The notes under the pieces: model-generated
The model's database searches: none
The model's input: only the letters and a program-made list of their open reading frames with translations
What the model was told of the DNA's origin: nothing
Program-made: the position numbers and the translations under genes
In this document: positions 8,737 to 16,590 of the stretch, piece after piece
Position numbering within the stretch: the first letter of the stretch is position 1
Layout: every line of letters begins with the position of its first letter
From: Deltaproteobacteria bacterium
GTDB lineage: Bacteria; Myxococcota_A; Polyangia; Polyangiales; JADJMO01
Direction: 5' to 3'
Length of the DNA: 64,000 nucleotides
NCBI GenBank assembly: GCA_025363655.1
Contig: JANYDK010000071.1
Span: 62,001 to 126,000 of the forward strand

Positions 8737-9120
8737 ATGGGACACGACTCGGCCACCACCGCCATCTGGAAGCACGCCGTTCGCGCGCCGGGAACGCCCG
8801 AGGGCTTCACCCTTCGCACGACGTTCCCGACCAACGCCGACGGCGTCGAGGTGATGCTCGAGCAGTGGGAGCCGGGCACCTCCGAGCCGCCGCACTCGCA
8901 TCCCGGTGACGACATGACGGTCGTCGTCGAGGGGAAGATGGTGCTTCAGTTCTTCACCCGCAAAGACGGCAAGCTCACCCCCGACGGCGCGCCGGTCGTG
9001 CTCGCGGCGGGACAGACGGGCTACGTCGCCGGCGGTCGCATCCACGACGCGAAATACGTCGAGCGCTGCAAGCTCGTCTACGCGCACGATCGCGCGTTCG
9101 GCTTCACCGAAGAGAAGTAG
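8737..9120 (+). CDS. cupin-domain protein
   Basis: A 127-residue single-domain cupin. The first metal-binding motif is PPHSHPGDDMTVVVEGKMVL (two His and a Glu/Asp series; canonical G(X)5HXH(X)3-4E(X)6G), and the second is weaker around GGRIHDAKYVERCKLVY. An AGGAG ribosome-binding site lies seven bases before the ATG. Such small cupins may be metal-dependent enzymes or small-molecule sensors; the substrate is not readable. It follows the ATP-grasp-like gene in the same direction and may be co-transcribed. Confidence 0.8.
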   Translation: MGHDSATTAIWKHAVRAPGTPEGFTLRTTFPTNADGVEVMLEQWEPGTSEPPHSHPGDDMTVVVEGKMVLQFFTRKDGKLTPDGAPVVLAAGQTGYVAGGRIHDAKYVERCKLVYAHDRAFGFTEEK

Positions 9121-9181
9121 TCGCGGCGAGACGGTCGTTTCGCTCGGTCGCCGGCCTTTACTCTTGCGGACTGGGCTCGGC

Positions 9182-9547
9182 GTGCGCAGGTTTGCGCTCG
9201 TGACCCACGCGACGCAGCTATTGCTTCAGTTCGTCCTCTCGGCCGTCAGTGTCCTCATCGTCGCGGCCGTCATGCCCGGCTTCAAGGTCAAGGGCTTCGG
9301 CGCGTCGATTGCGTTTGCCGTCGTCGTCGCCATCTTCGACGCCATCGCCTGGCACGGCCTCTCGCTCATCACCTGGGGCTTCACCTTCGTGACGATGGGC
9401 GTCGGCTTCTTCATCATCAACGGGCTCATTTTCATGCTCGCGACGAAGGTCGTGCGCGGCGTCGAGATCAGCGGCTGCTTCGTCGCCGCCATCGCGTCGC
9501 TGCTGGTCGCGCTCGTCAACACCGGAATCAGTCACCTCATCCATTGA
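9182..9547 (+). CDS. small four-helix membrane protein (phage-holin-IV / pfam04020-like)
   Basis: About 121 residues from the GTG at 9182. The track uses a TTG at 9164, and a further GTG at 9200 is also possible. Four hydrophobic segments are evident (LLLQFVLSAVSVLIVAAVMPGF, IAFAVVVAIFDAIAWHGL, FTFVTMGVGFFIINGLIFML, CFVAAIASLLVALVNTGI). The pattern, including a MPGFKVKGFGAS loop and the NGL in helix 3, is that of the widespread pfam04020 membrane family, of unknown role despite the holin label. The 3' end overlaps the convergent gene by 16 bases. Confidence 0.72.
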   Translation: MRRFALVTHATQLLLQFVLSAVSVLIVAAVMPGFKVKGFGASIAFAVVVAIFDAIAWHGLSLITWGFTFVTMGVGFFIINGLIFMLATKVVRGVEISGCFVAAIASLLVALVNTGISHLIH

Positions 9548-9975
9548 GATTGACGACGTCGCGCAAGCGCCAAGGCGACGATCGCCCCGCCGAAGATCGC
9601 CGCGAGCGAGCCGTCGACGTCGCTACGGCTGCCGATTTGACAGCTGGCGCAGCCGCTTTTTTTCTTCGTCTCCGGAGGCGGCACGGGGGCGTCTTTCGGG
9701 CAGAAGACGGCCGTCGAGGTGTTCGCGCCCCAAGTCTGGCAGCGCTCGACCATCGATTTCGCCTTGGCGGCGCCTGCGCACTCGGCGTTGGTCTCGCCGC
9801 GGAAGACGCCGCACATCGTGCCTCCCGTACATTGCTTCTCGAGGGTGCAGGTCTCGACGTAGTCGGAAGGCGGAGGGACGTCGGCGCGTGCGGTCCCGCT
9901 CGTGAAGACGCTCGTGGTGACGACGACGAGTCCGGCGACGAGACCGGCGAGGAGTCCAGCGCTCGAGTGTTTCAT
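9532..9975 (-). CDS. secreted Cys-rich protein with MYXO-CTERM-like tail
   Basis: About 147 residues. The start at 9975 is chosen because a TATTCT element lies seven bases upstream (leaderless pattern) and the ORF then begins with a clean signal peptide (MKHSSAGLLAGLVAGLV...ARA). The mature part has several Cys (CTLEKQC, CGVF, CAG, RCQTW, VFC). The C-terminus contains SGCASC, a hydrophobic helix (LAAIFGGAIVALALA) and the cluster RRR, the architecture of MYXO-CTERM sorting signals handled by myxosortases. No named family is recognised for the body. Confidence 0.7.
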   Translation of the reverse strand: MKHSSAGLLAGLVAGLVVVTTSVFTSGTARADVPPPSDYVETCTLEKQCTGGTMCGVFRGETNAECAGAAKAKSMVERCQTWGANTSTAVFCPKDAPVPPPETKKKSGCASCQIGSRSDVDGSLAAIFGGAIVALALARRRQSQWMR

Positions 9976-9982
9976 GGGTAGA

Positions 9983-9988
9983 AGAATA
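9983..9988 (-). promoter_or_regulatory. -10 element of a probable leaderless transcript
   Basis: On the minus strand TATTCT is followed by seven bases and the ATG at 9975; this helped choose the start of the MYXO-CTERM-like protein. Confidence 0.5.
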
Positions 9989-10032
9989 CCCGAGCGCTCG
10001 ACGCGCCTCGACGTTTCGCGCAACGTGCGGCG

Positions 10033-11079
10033 ATGACGTCGTTCGATCCCAACGCCGCCTCTCCCTCCGAATCAGGCGTATTCGGGCTTCCGCACGCCGA
10101 AGCCGACGCCAAAGTGGTCCTCGTTCCCGTCCCCTTCGACGCGACCACCAGCTATCGCAAGGGCACCGCCGAGGGGCCATGGGCGATCCTCGAGGCGAGC
10201 CGCCAGGTCGACCTCTTCGATCTCGAGACCGGTCGCCCCTACGCCGCGGGCATCTACATGAGCGCGGAGTGCCCGGAGGTGAGCGAGTGGAACGTCCTCG
10301 GACGCGCCGCCGCCGCTCCGGTGATCGCCGCCGCAGGCGTCATCGGTGACGACGCCGAGCTCGCGCGTTCGCTCGCCGAGGCCAACGACATCTCGAAGAA
10401 GGTCGACGACTTCGTCTACGCGCGGACCCGTCAGCTCCTCGAAGACGGCAAGATCGTCGGCATCGTCGGGGGCGATCACGCGGTCCCCTTCGGCGCCCTT
10501 CGCGCCCACGCCGAGCGCTATCCCGGCCTCGGCATCCTCCACTTCGACGCGCACGCCGATCTGCGCCCCGCGTACGAAGGCTTCGTCCGTTCGCACGCGT
10601 CGATCATGTACAACGTGCTCCACGAGCTCCCGCAGGTCTCGCGCATCGTCCAGGTCGGCGTCCGCGATTTCTCCGAAGAAGAGTTCACCATCATCCGCGA
10701 GTCGCACGGCCGCGTGGTCACCCACTTCGACGCCGATCTGCGCCGCGAGCGTCGCAAGGGCATCACCTTCGACGAGCTCGCCGAGCGAATCATCGAGAAG
10801 CTGCCGCGCGAGGTGTACGTCTCGTTCGACATCGACGGGCTCGTCGCCGAGCTCTGTCCGCACACCGGTACGCCGGTGCCGGGAGGGCTCGCGTGGGACG
10901 AAGCGCTCGCGGTGGTGGAAGCGGTCGTGCGCTCGGGTCGCACCATCGTCGGCTTCGACGTCGTCGAGGTTGCGCCGGGCCCTGACGACGATTGGGATGC
11001 CAACGTCGGTGCGCGCCTGCTCTACAAACTGATCGGTTTCACGCTCGTTTCGCGCGGAATTTCTCGACCCATTCGTTGA
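10033..11079 (+). CDS. arginase/agmatinase-family ureohydrolase
   Basis: A 348-residue binuclear manganese hydrolase. The metal ligands are visible in order: GGDHAVPFG (His), HFDAHADLR (Asp-His-Asp) and SFDIDGLVAELCPHTGTPVPGG (Asp-Asp). The variant DGLVAELCPHTGTP is that of the agmatinase-like subgroup rather than classical arginase (DGLDP), and the N-terminus has the FDATTSYRKGTAEGPWAIL segment. It probably hydrolyses agmatine, arginine or a related guanidino compound; the exact substrate cannot be assigned. It is divergent from the MYXO-CTERM protein and is followed by a two-component system without an obvious link. Confidence 0.87.
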   Translation: MTSFDPNAASPSESGVFGLPHAEADAKVVLVPVPFDATTSYRKGTAEGPWAILEASRQVDLFDLETGRPYAAGIYMSAECPEVSEWNVLGRAAAAPVIAAAGVIGDDAELARSLAEANDISKKVDDFVYARTRQLLEDGKIVGIVGGDHAVPFGALRAHAERYPGLGILHFDAHADLRPAYEGFVRSHASIMYNVLHELPQVSRIVQVGVRDFSEEEFTIIRESHGRVVTHFDADLRRERRKGITFDELAERIIEKLPREVYVSFDIDGLVAELCPHTGTPVPGGLAWDEALAVVEAVVRSGRTIVGFDVVEVAPGPDDDWDANVGARLLYKLIGFTLVSRGISRPIR

Positions 11080-11167
11080 CGCGACGAATCGCGCACTCTG
11101 CGGCAAAAAGTCCAGCGGGCGCGTCGCGATTCAGAGGGTAGAGTTTCCGTCAGGAACGCGCGCGCCC

Positions 11168-12727
11168 ATGAGTCTGACGCAGAAAATCTGGCTCCTCGTC
11201 ACTGCGCCGTTCGTCGTCGCCATCGTCGTCTATTTGAGCGCGACGCGCCCCTTCCGTCGTCAGCTGCTCTTCCACGAGGCCGCGCGCGAGGTGCGTGACG
11301 ACGCAGCGACGTTGCAAGCAGCGCTCGCCTCCGGCGTCGTCGAGCCCGATCGCGAAGACCTGGCGCCGCTCATCGAAGCGGTCTCGCACAGCGAGCTGGT
11401 GCTCGGCGTCGCGCTCTATTCGGCCGATGGACACTTCCTCGCGGCGTCGAAAGATTTTCCCGATCGCGAAGTGGCCGACGGGCTCGCCGCGCAAGCGCTC
11501 GCCAACAAGGGCGACGTCAGCGACGTGCGCGAGCTCGGCAAGACGACCATCCTCGAGCACGCGATTCGCCTCGATCAAGCCGGTCCGGCGACCCATGGCG
11601 TCGTCGTCGTCATCCGCGACATCGGCTACGTCGACGATGCGCTCTGGATGTGGAACTTGAAGTTGGCGATCGCCGCCGCGGCCACCGTCCTCGTGATGAT
11701 GTTCGTCACGCGTTTCCTCGTGCACCGCGTCCTCGGCGTGCCGCTCGCGGAGGTGATGTCCGGCGTCGCGCGCGTCGGCAAGGGCGACCTCGCGGTCGAC
11801 GTCCCCGCCAAGACCACCGACGAGCTCGGTCGCCTCGCCATCTCCTTCAACGACATGACGAGAAAGCTCCGCGAGGCGCGCGCGTCGGTCGAGGAAGAGC
11901 ACGAGCGCCGCGCGGCACTCGAGACGCGCATCCGTCGCCTGCAGACGCTCGCGGTCGCCGGTGAGGTCGCTGCCTCGCTCGCCCACGAAATCGGCTCTCC
12001 GCTCAACGTCATCCTCGGTCGCACGCGGATGATGGCGGCGCGCACCGACACCACCGAGCAGTCGCGCGCCGAGCTCGAGACCATCGGCGCGCAGACCGAG
12101 CGCATCTCGCGCGTCGTCCAACGTCTCCTTCGTCTCAGCCGGCCGTCGCGCGCGATCAGTGAAGACGTCGACGTCGCCGCGGTCGCCGAGGACACGCTCT
12201 CGTTCATCGCGCCCGAGTGCCGCAATCGCAAGATCGTCACCATCCTCGACGCGCGCGAGAAGCCGCGGGTGCGCGCCGACCGCGACCAAATCACGCAGAT
12301 TCTCTTCAACCTCTGTCACAACGCGATGCAGGCGCAGCCGAACGGCGGTCGCATCGAGGTGCGCCTCGGAATGGTCGAAGTCCTCGGTCGTCCCTTCGCC
12401 GAGATGCAGGTGCTCGACGCTGGACCGGGCATCGACCCCGCGGTGAAGGGCCGCCTCTTCGATCCCTTCGTCACCACCAAGGAGGGCGAAGGTGGCAGCG
12501 GCCTCGGGCTCGCCATCGTCGACGGGCTCGCCCGTGAGCTCGGCGGCGTGGTCGAAGTCGACGACGGAGTCTCGGGCGGCGCCTGCTTCCGCGTCCGCCT
12601 CCCCTCCGTCATCCCTCGCCGAGATTTCAGCAGCGATCGCCTCGAAGTCGCGAGTGAAAAGCGCATCGACGTCGAAGGCGTCGGCGTCAACGAGAACGAG
12701 AAGAACGTGAAAGGAATCGTCGCATGA
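11168..12727 (+). CDS. membrane sensor histidine kinase
   Basis: A 519-residue HAMP histidine kinase. It has an N-terminal helix (IWLLVTAPFVVAIVVYL), an extracytoplasmic sensor of about 130 residues, a second helix (LAIAAAATVLVMMFVTRFLV), a HAMP domain, and a HisKA box SLAHEIGSPLNVILG with phospho-acceptor His. The ATPase domain shows the N box (LCHNAMQA), G1 (DAGPGID) and G2 (GGSGLGLAIVDGL). It overlaps the response-regulator gene by 4 bases (ATGA), so the two form a coupled cognate pair. A likely -10, TAGAGT (11139-11144), lies upstream with an AGGA-containing leader. The signal sensed is unknown. Confidence 0.93.
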   Translation: MSLTQKIWLLVTAPFVVAIVVYLSATRPFRRQLLFHEAAREVRDDAATLQAALASGVVEPDREDLAPLIEAVSHSELVLGVALYSADGHFLAASKDFPDREVADGLAAQALANKGDVSDVRELGKTTILEHAIRLDQAGPATHGVVVVIRDIGYVDDALWMWNLKLAIAAAATVLVMMFVTRFLVHRVLGVPLAEVMSGVARVGKGDLAVDVPAKTTDELGRLAISFNDMTRKLREARASVEEEHERRAALETRIRRLQTLAVAGEVAASLAHEIGSPLNVILGRTRMMAARTDTTEQSRAELETIGAQTERISRVVQRLLRLSRPSRAISEDVDVAAVAEDTLSFIAPECRNRKIVTILDAREKPRVRADRDQITQILFNLCHNAMQAQPNGGRIEVRLGMVEVLGRPFAEMQVLDAGPGIDPAVKGRLFDPFVTTKEGEGGSGLGLAIVDGLARELGGVVEVDDGVSGGACFRVRLPSVIPRRDFSSDRLEVASEKRIDVEGVGVNENEKNVKGIVA

Positions 12728-14100
12728 GCACGGATCGGAAAATCGCGGGGACCGTCGATGGCAACCGAGTCCTCGTCGTCGATGACGACCTCGACCACGC
12801 GCAGATGCTCCGCGACGTGCTCAATGGCCGCGGATATCGCGCGGTCGCCGTCGGCAGCGCGCGCGAGGCGATGTCCCGCGTCGAGGCGCGAGGCATCGAC
12901 GTCGTGGTCACCGATCTGCGAATGCCCGAGATGGGCGGGCTCGAGCTCATCGAGTGGGCGACGAAGCACGATCCGCGCGTGGTCCTCGTCGCCATCACCG
13001 CGTTCGGCGGGCTCGAGACGGCGATCAAGGCAGTGCGCGCCGGCGCCTTCGACTACCTCTCCAAACCCTTCGAGCCCGATGCGCTCTATCTCAGCGTCGA
13101 CAAGGCGCTCCACGAGCGTGCTGTGCGGCTCGAGCTCGCACGGCTCCGGCGCGCACACGCCGAGAGCGGCGGCATCGTCTCGCGAAGCGAAGCCATGCGC
13201 GACGTGATGGGCGTCGTCCAACAGGTCTCGACCTCGAACGTCAGCGTCCTCATCACCGGACCCGCGGGCGTCGGCAAAGAAGTGCTCGCACGCGCCATCC
13301 ATGCTCGCAGCGAGCGCGCCGGGGGGCCCTTCGTCGCCGTCAACTGCTCGGCGATCCCTCCCGAGCTCCTCGACGCCGAGCTCTTCGGCGTGAAGAAAGG
13401 GCAGACGCCCGACGCCAAGGTCGATCGCCCGGGCCTCCTCCGCGACGCCCACAGCGGCACGATCTTCTTCGACGAGATCGGCGATCTTCCGCTCGGCTTC
13501 CAATCGAAGCTGCTGCGTGCGTTGCAGACGAGCGCCTCCGACGTGCGGGTCCTCGCCGCCACGCGCCGTGATCTGCGCGCCGAGCTGCGTGAACAGGCCT
13601 TCCGCGAAGATCTCTTCTATCGAATCGCCGTCGTCGAGCTTCACATCCCTGCCCTTCGCGAGAGGCCGGACGACATCCCGCCGCTCGCCGAGGCCGCCCT
13701 CATGCGCGCCGCTGCCCACTCGCCGAGGCCGCGCCGCACGCTCTCGGGCGCCGCCGTGCGTCGTCTGATGGATCACGCCTGGCCCGGCAACGTGCGCGAG
13801 CTCGAGAACGCGATCGAACGCGCCGTCGCGCTCTCGCAGGGCGACGTCATCCTCCCCGAAGATCTCCCGCCGACGGTGTCGACGCCGCCTCCCACCGACT
13901 TCCTCCGTCACGCGCTCGATCGTTCGTGGACGCTGGAAGATTTGAGCCGCGCGTATCTCGCCCGCGTCCTCGAGCGCACCGGCGGCAACAAGAAGCAAGC
14001 CGCGGCGATCATGGGCATCGATCGTCGCACCATCCAACGCTGGCTCGGCGATCCGCCGGAAGAGCGTGAGGAAGAGGCCCGGCGTCGTCCCACGCCCTGA
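12724..14100 (+). CDS. NtrC-like response regulator without the sigma54-contact loops
   Basis: A 458-residue receiver-AAA+-Fis protein. The receiver has VVDDD, VVVTDLRMP (phospho-Asp) and SKPF (Lys). The AAA+ core keeps Walker A (GPAGVGKE), Walker B (FFDEIGD) and the arginine-finger region (FREDLFYRI). The GAFTGA loop is replaced by GQTPDA, and about 11 residues of the pre-sensor-1 loop are deleted (LLRALQTSASDVRVLAAT). Both loops contact sigma54 in true enhancer-binding proteins, so this one probably does not activate sigma54. The C-terminal Fis-type HTH (NKKQAAAIMGIDRRTIQRWL) is intact. It may regulate sigma70 promoters, as TyrR and Rhodobacter NtrC do. It is coupled to the upstream histidine kinase. 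Confidence 0.9.
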   Translation: MSTDRKIAGTVDGNRVLVVDDDLDHAQMLRDVLNGRGYRAVAVGSAREAMSRVEARGIDVVVTDLRMPEMGGLELIEWATKHDPRVVLVAITAFGGLETAIKAVRAGAFDYLSKPFEPDALYLSVDKALHERAVRLELARLRRAHAESGGIVSRSEAMRDVMGVVQQVSTSNVSVLITGPAGVGKEVLARAIHARSERAGGPFVAVNCSAIPPELLDAELFGVKKGQTPDAKVDRPGLLRDAHSGTIFFDEIGDLPLGFQSKLLRALQTSASDVRVLAATRRDLRAELREQAFREDLFYRIAVVELHIPALRERPDDIPPLAEAALMRAAAHSPRPRRTLSGAAVRRLMDHAWPGNVRELENAIERAVALSQGDVILPEDLPPTVSTPPPTDFLRHALDRSWTLEDLSRAYLARVLERTGGNKKQAAAIMGIDRRTIQRWLGDPPEEREEEARRRPTP

Positions 14101-14111
14101 GCGCGTTCGAT

Positions 14112-14117
14112 TAGGCT
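14112..14117 (+). promoter_or_regulatory. -10 element of a probable leaderless transcript
   Basis: TAGGCT is followed by seven bases and the GTG at 14125; no ribosome-binding site is present. Confidence 0.5.
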
Positions 14118-14124
14118 TCCGCGC

Positions 14125-15042
14125 GTGCCCCAGAAGTCGCGCGCGCCGACGAAGCAGACGAAGAAGAAGACGACGAAGGACCGACTCGGTCGCGACGGCG
14201 ACGTCCACCGCGCGCTCGAACGCGTGCTCGAGACGTCCGACACCGCCGCCGCGATCGCGCGCGATCCCGTGGAATTCGTGCGTCTTCAGCGCGATCCGAT
14301 GGACGTCGAGCTGGTCGCGCTGATCGCCGCCTGCGTCGCCTTCGGCAACGTCACCGCGCTCCGCAAGAAGCTCCAGCTCGTCCTCGAAGCGCTCGGGCCT
14401 TCTCCGGCACGCGCGGCCGACGACGAGGCGCGCACCCGCGCACGTCTGCGCACGTGGAAGCATCGCGTCTATCGCGGCGACGATCTCGCGCGGCTGATCA
14501 TCGGCGCCCGTCGCGCCCAGAAAGCCCACGGCTCCCTCGGCGCACTCTTGGCGAAAGGCCTACGAAACAAGGGCGAATTGCGCGAAGCGCTGGCCAACTT
14601 CGTCGACGTCGTCCGCCGCGAGGGAGGGCTCGACAAAGTGAGCACGCGCGGCGCACGGCACCTCTTGCCCGATCCGCGCGGGGCGAGCGGTTGCAAGCGG
14701 CTGCTCCTCTTCCTTCGCTGGATGGTGCGCGGCCCCGACGACGTCGACCTCGGTCTCTGGCGCGATCACGTCGACGCCGCTCGTCTCCTCGTGCCCGTCG
14801 ACGTGCACATCCACAAGCTGGCGAAGAACCTCGGGCTCACCGAACGCGTGACGACGAGCTGGAAGACCACGGAAGAGATCACCGCCGCATTGCGCGTGTT
14901 CGACGCGGGCGATCCCGTGCGCTTCGATTTCGCCCTCTGCCACATGGGCATGGCGCGGCGCTGCCCCTCGAAGCGCGATGCGGTGAAGTGCGAAGGCTGC
15001 GGCGTGCAACCGGTCTGCCGCCACTGGGCTGGCCAAAAGTAA
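14125..15042 (+). CDS. TIGR02757 (DUF2400) family protein with Cys cluster
   Basis: A 305-residue protein beginning at GTG with a Lys/Thr-rich basic N-terminus. The body (VEFVRLQRDPMDVELVALIAACVAFGNV, then HLLPDPRGASGCKRLLLFLRWMVR and VPVDVHIHKLAKNLGL) matches the TIGR02757 family of unknown function. The fold is reminiscent of HhH-GPD DNA glycosylases: VPVDVHI resembles the VDTHV catalytic segment of endonuclease III, and the end has C-x8-C-x2-C-x5-C (RCPSKRDAVKCEGCGVQPVC), similar to its [4Fe-4S] loop. A DNA-related role is inference. SelO follows 22 bases downstream. Confidence 0.8.
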   Translation: MPQKSRAPTKQTKKKTTKDRLGRDGDVHRALERVLETSDTAAAIARDPVEFVRLQRDPMDVELVALIAACVAFGNVTALRKKLQLVLEALGPSPARAADDEARTRARLRTWKHRVYRGDDLARLIIGARRAQKAHGSLGALLAKGLRNKGELREALANFVDVVRREGGLDKVSTRGARHLLPDPRGASGCKRLLLFLRWMVRGPDDVDLGLWRDHVDAARLLVPVDVHIHKLAKNLGLTERVTTSWKTTEEITAALRVFDAGDPVRFDFALCHMGMARRCPSKRDAVKCEGCGVQPVCRHWAGQK

Positions 15043-15064
15043 GAACAAGAAAGAGAAGCTGTCC

Positions 15065-16558
15065 GTGCCCATGCGCGTCATCCCGTTCGACAACAGCTAC
15101 GCGAGACTCCCCGGTCACTTCTACGCGCGCACGCCTCCGACCGCCGTGAAGAAGCCGCACTTGGTGAAGGTGAACGAGCCGCTGGCGTCGCTCCTCGGCC
15201 TCGACGTCGCGTGGCTGAAGTCCGACGAAGGCGTGGCGGTGCTCGCCGGCAACGCCGTCGCCGAGGGCTCCGATCCGATCGCGCTCGCCTACGCGGGCCA
15301 CCAATTCGGCAACTTCGTGCCTCAGCTCGGCGACGGGCGCGCCATCCTCCTCGGCGAGCTGGTCGGCACCGACGGCAAACGTCGCGACGTGCAATTGAAG
15401 GGCTCTGGACCGACGCCGTTCTCCCGCCGCGGCGACGGGCGCGCCGCGCTCGGCCCGGTGCTCCGCGAGTACGTCGTCAGCGAAGCGATGCACGCGATGG
15501 GCATCCCCACGACGCGCGCGCTCGCCGCCGTAACCACCGGTGAGCACGTCCATCGAGAGAGACCTCAGGCAGGCGCGGTGCTCACGCGCATCGCCGGAAG
15601 CCACCTGCGCGTCGGCACCTTCGAATACTTCGCCGCGCGCAGCGACTTCGAAGCCATCGACACCCTCACCCGCGTCGCCCTCGAACGTCACTACCCACAG
15701 GTGATCGACGCGCCCAACGCCGCGCTCGCGCTCCTCGAATGCGTCGTCGCCGCGCAGGCTTTCCTCGTCGCGCGCTGGCTCGGCGTCGGCTTCGTCCACG
15801 GCGTCATGAACACCGACAACACGTCGATCTCGGGCGAGACCCTCGACTACGGCCCCTGCGCGTTCCTCGACGAGTATCACCCGCTGAAGAAGTTCAGCTC
15901 CATCGACGTGAACGGTCGCTATGCGTTCATGAACCAACCGAAGATCGCGCAATGGAATCTGGCGCGGCTCGCCGAGACGCTCTTGCCGCTCGTCGACGAG
16001 AACCAAGAGGCAGCGGTGGAGCAGGCGACGGCGACGTTGAAGACGTTCACGACGCACTTCGACGAAGCGTTCCTCGGCGTGATGCGCGCGAAGATCGGGC
16101 TGGCGACGGAGGCGGCGGGGGATCTGGCGCTGGTGATGGAGCTGCTGTCACGCCTCGCGGGGAGCAGCGTCGATTACACGATTTTCTTTCGACGATTGTG
16201 CGGCGGTGCGGAGAGCGAGAAGGCGAACGCGAAGACGATCGCGGCGATGTTCGAGCACGAGGGCGCGTTCTTCGAGTGGGCCGAACGATGGCATGCGCGG
16301 CTCGCGAGCGAAGGATGCGCAGGCGGCGTGGACGCGGCGCGGATGGAGAGCATGCGGAAGGTGAATCCGGCGTACATCCCGCGGAATCATCGGCTCGAAG
16401 AGGCGATCGTGGCGGCGAGTGAGAAGGATGATTTTGGGCCGTTCGAAGCGCTGGTGCGGGTGCTTGCGAGGCCGTACGAGGAGCAGGTCGGGGAAGAGTG
16501 GTTGGCGGAGGCGCCGAAGGTGGAGGAGCGGGTGAGGGCGACGTTTTGTGGGACGTAG
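15065..16558 (+). CDS. selO: protein adenylyltransferase SelO (YdiU family)
   Basis: A 497-residue protein of normal family length with the SelO pseudokinase features: YAGHQFGNFVPQLGDGRAILLGE, LKGSGPTPFSRRGDGRAALG, REYVVSEAMHAMGIPTTRAL, GVGFVHGVMNTDNTSISG and YGPCAFLDEY. SelO transfers AMP to Ser/Thr/Tyr of target proteins in redox homeostasis. Some SelO proteins carry a C-terminal Cys or Sec; none is obvious here. The start may be GTG 15065 or the ATG two codons later. The tail past about residue 300 is somewhat divergent. Confidence 0.92.
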   Translation: MPMRVIPFDNSYARLPGHFYARTPPTAVKKPHLVKVNEPLASLLGLDVAWLKSDEGVAVLAGNAVAEGSDPIALAYAGHQFGNFVPQLGDGRAILLGELVGTDGKRRDVQLKGSGPTPFSRRGDGRAALGPVLREYVVSEAMHAMGIPTTRALAAVTTGEHVHRERPQAGAVLTRIAGSHLRVGTFEYFAARSDFEAIDTLTRVALERHYPQVIDAPNAALALLECVVAAQAFLVARWLGVGFVHGVMNTDNTSISGETLDYGPCAFLDEYHPLKKFSSIDVNGRYAFMNQPKIAQWNLARLAETLLPLVDENQEAAVEQATATLKTFTTHFDEAFLGVMRAKIGLATEAAGDLALVMELLSRLAGSSVDYTIFFRRLCGGAESEKANAKTIAAMFEHEGAFFEWAERWHARLASEGCAGGVDAARMESMRKVNPAYIPRNHRLEEAIVAASEKDDFGPFEALVRVLARPYEEQVGEEWLAEAPKVEERVRATFCGT

Positions 16559-16577
16559 GTCGCTGCTCTTGACCATG

Positions 16578-16583
16578 TATCCT
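16578..16583 (+). promoter_or_regulatory. -10 element of a probable leaderless transcript
   Basis: TATCCT is followed by seven bases and the GTG at 16591. Confidence 0.45.
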
Positions 16584-16590
16584 TCTCGGC

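Noticed and set aside
12316-14529. 737-residue minus-strand ORF opposite the response regulator
   Set aside because: Antisense shadow of the histidine kinase end, response regulator and TIGR02757 start; no domain or start signal.
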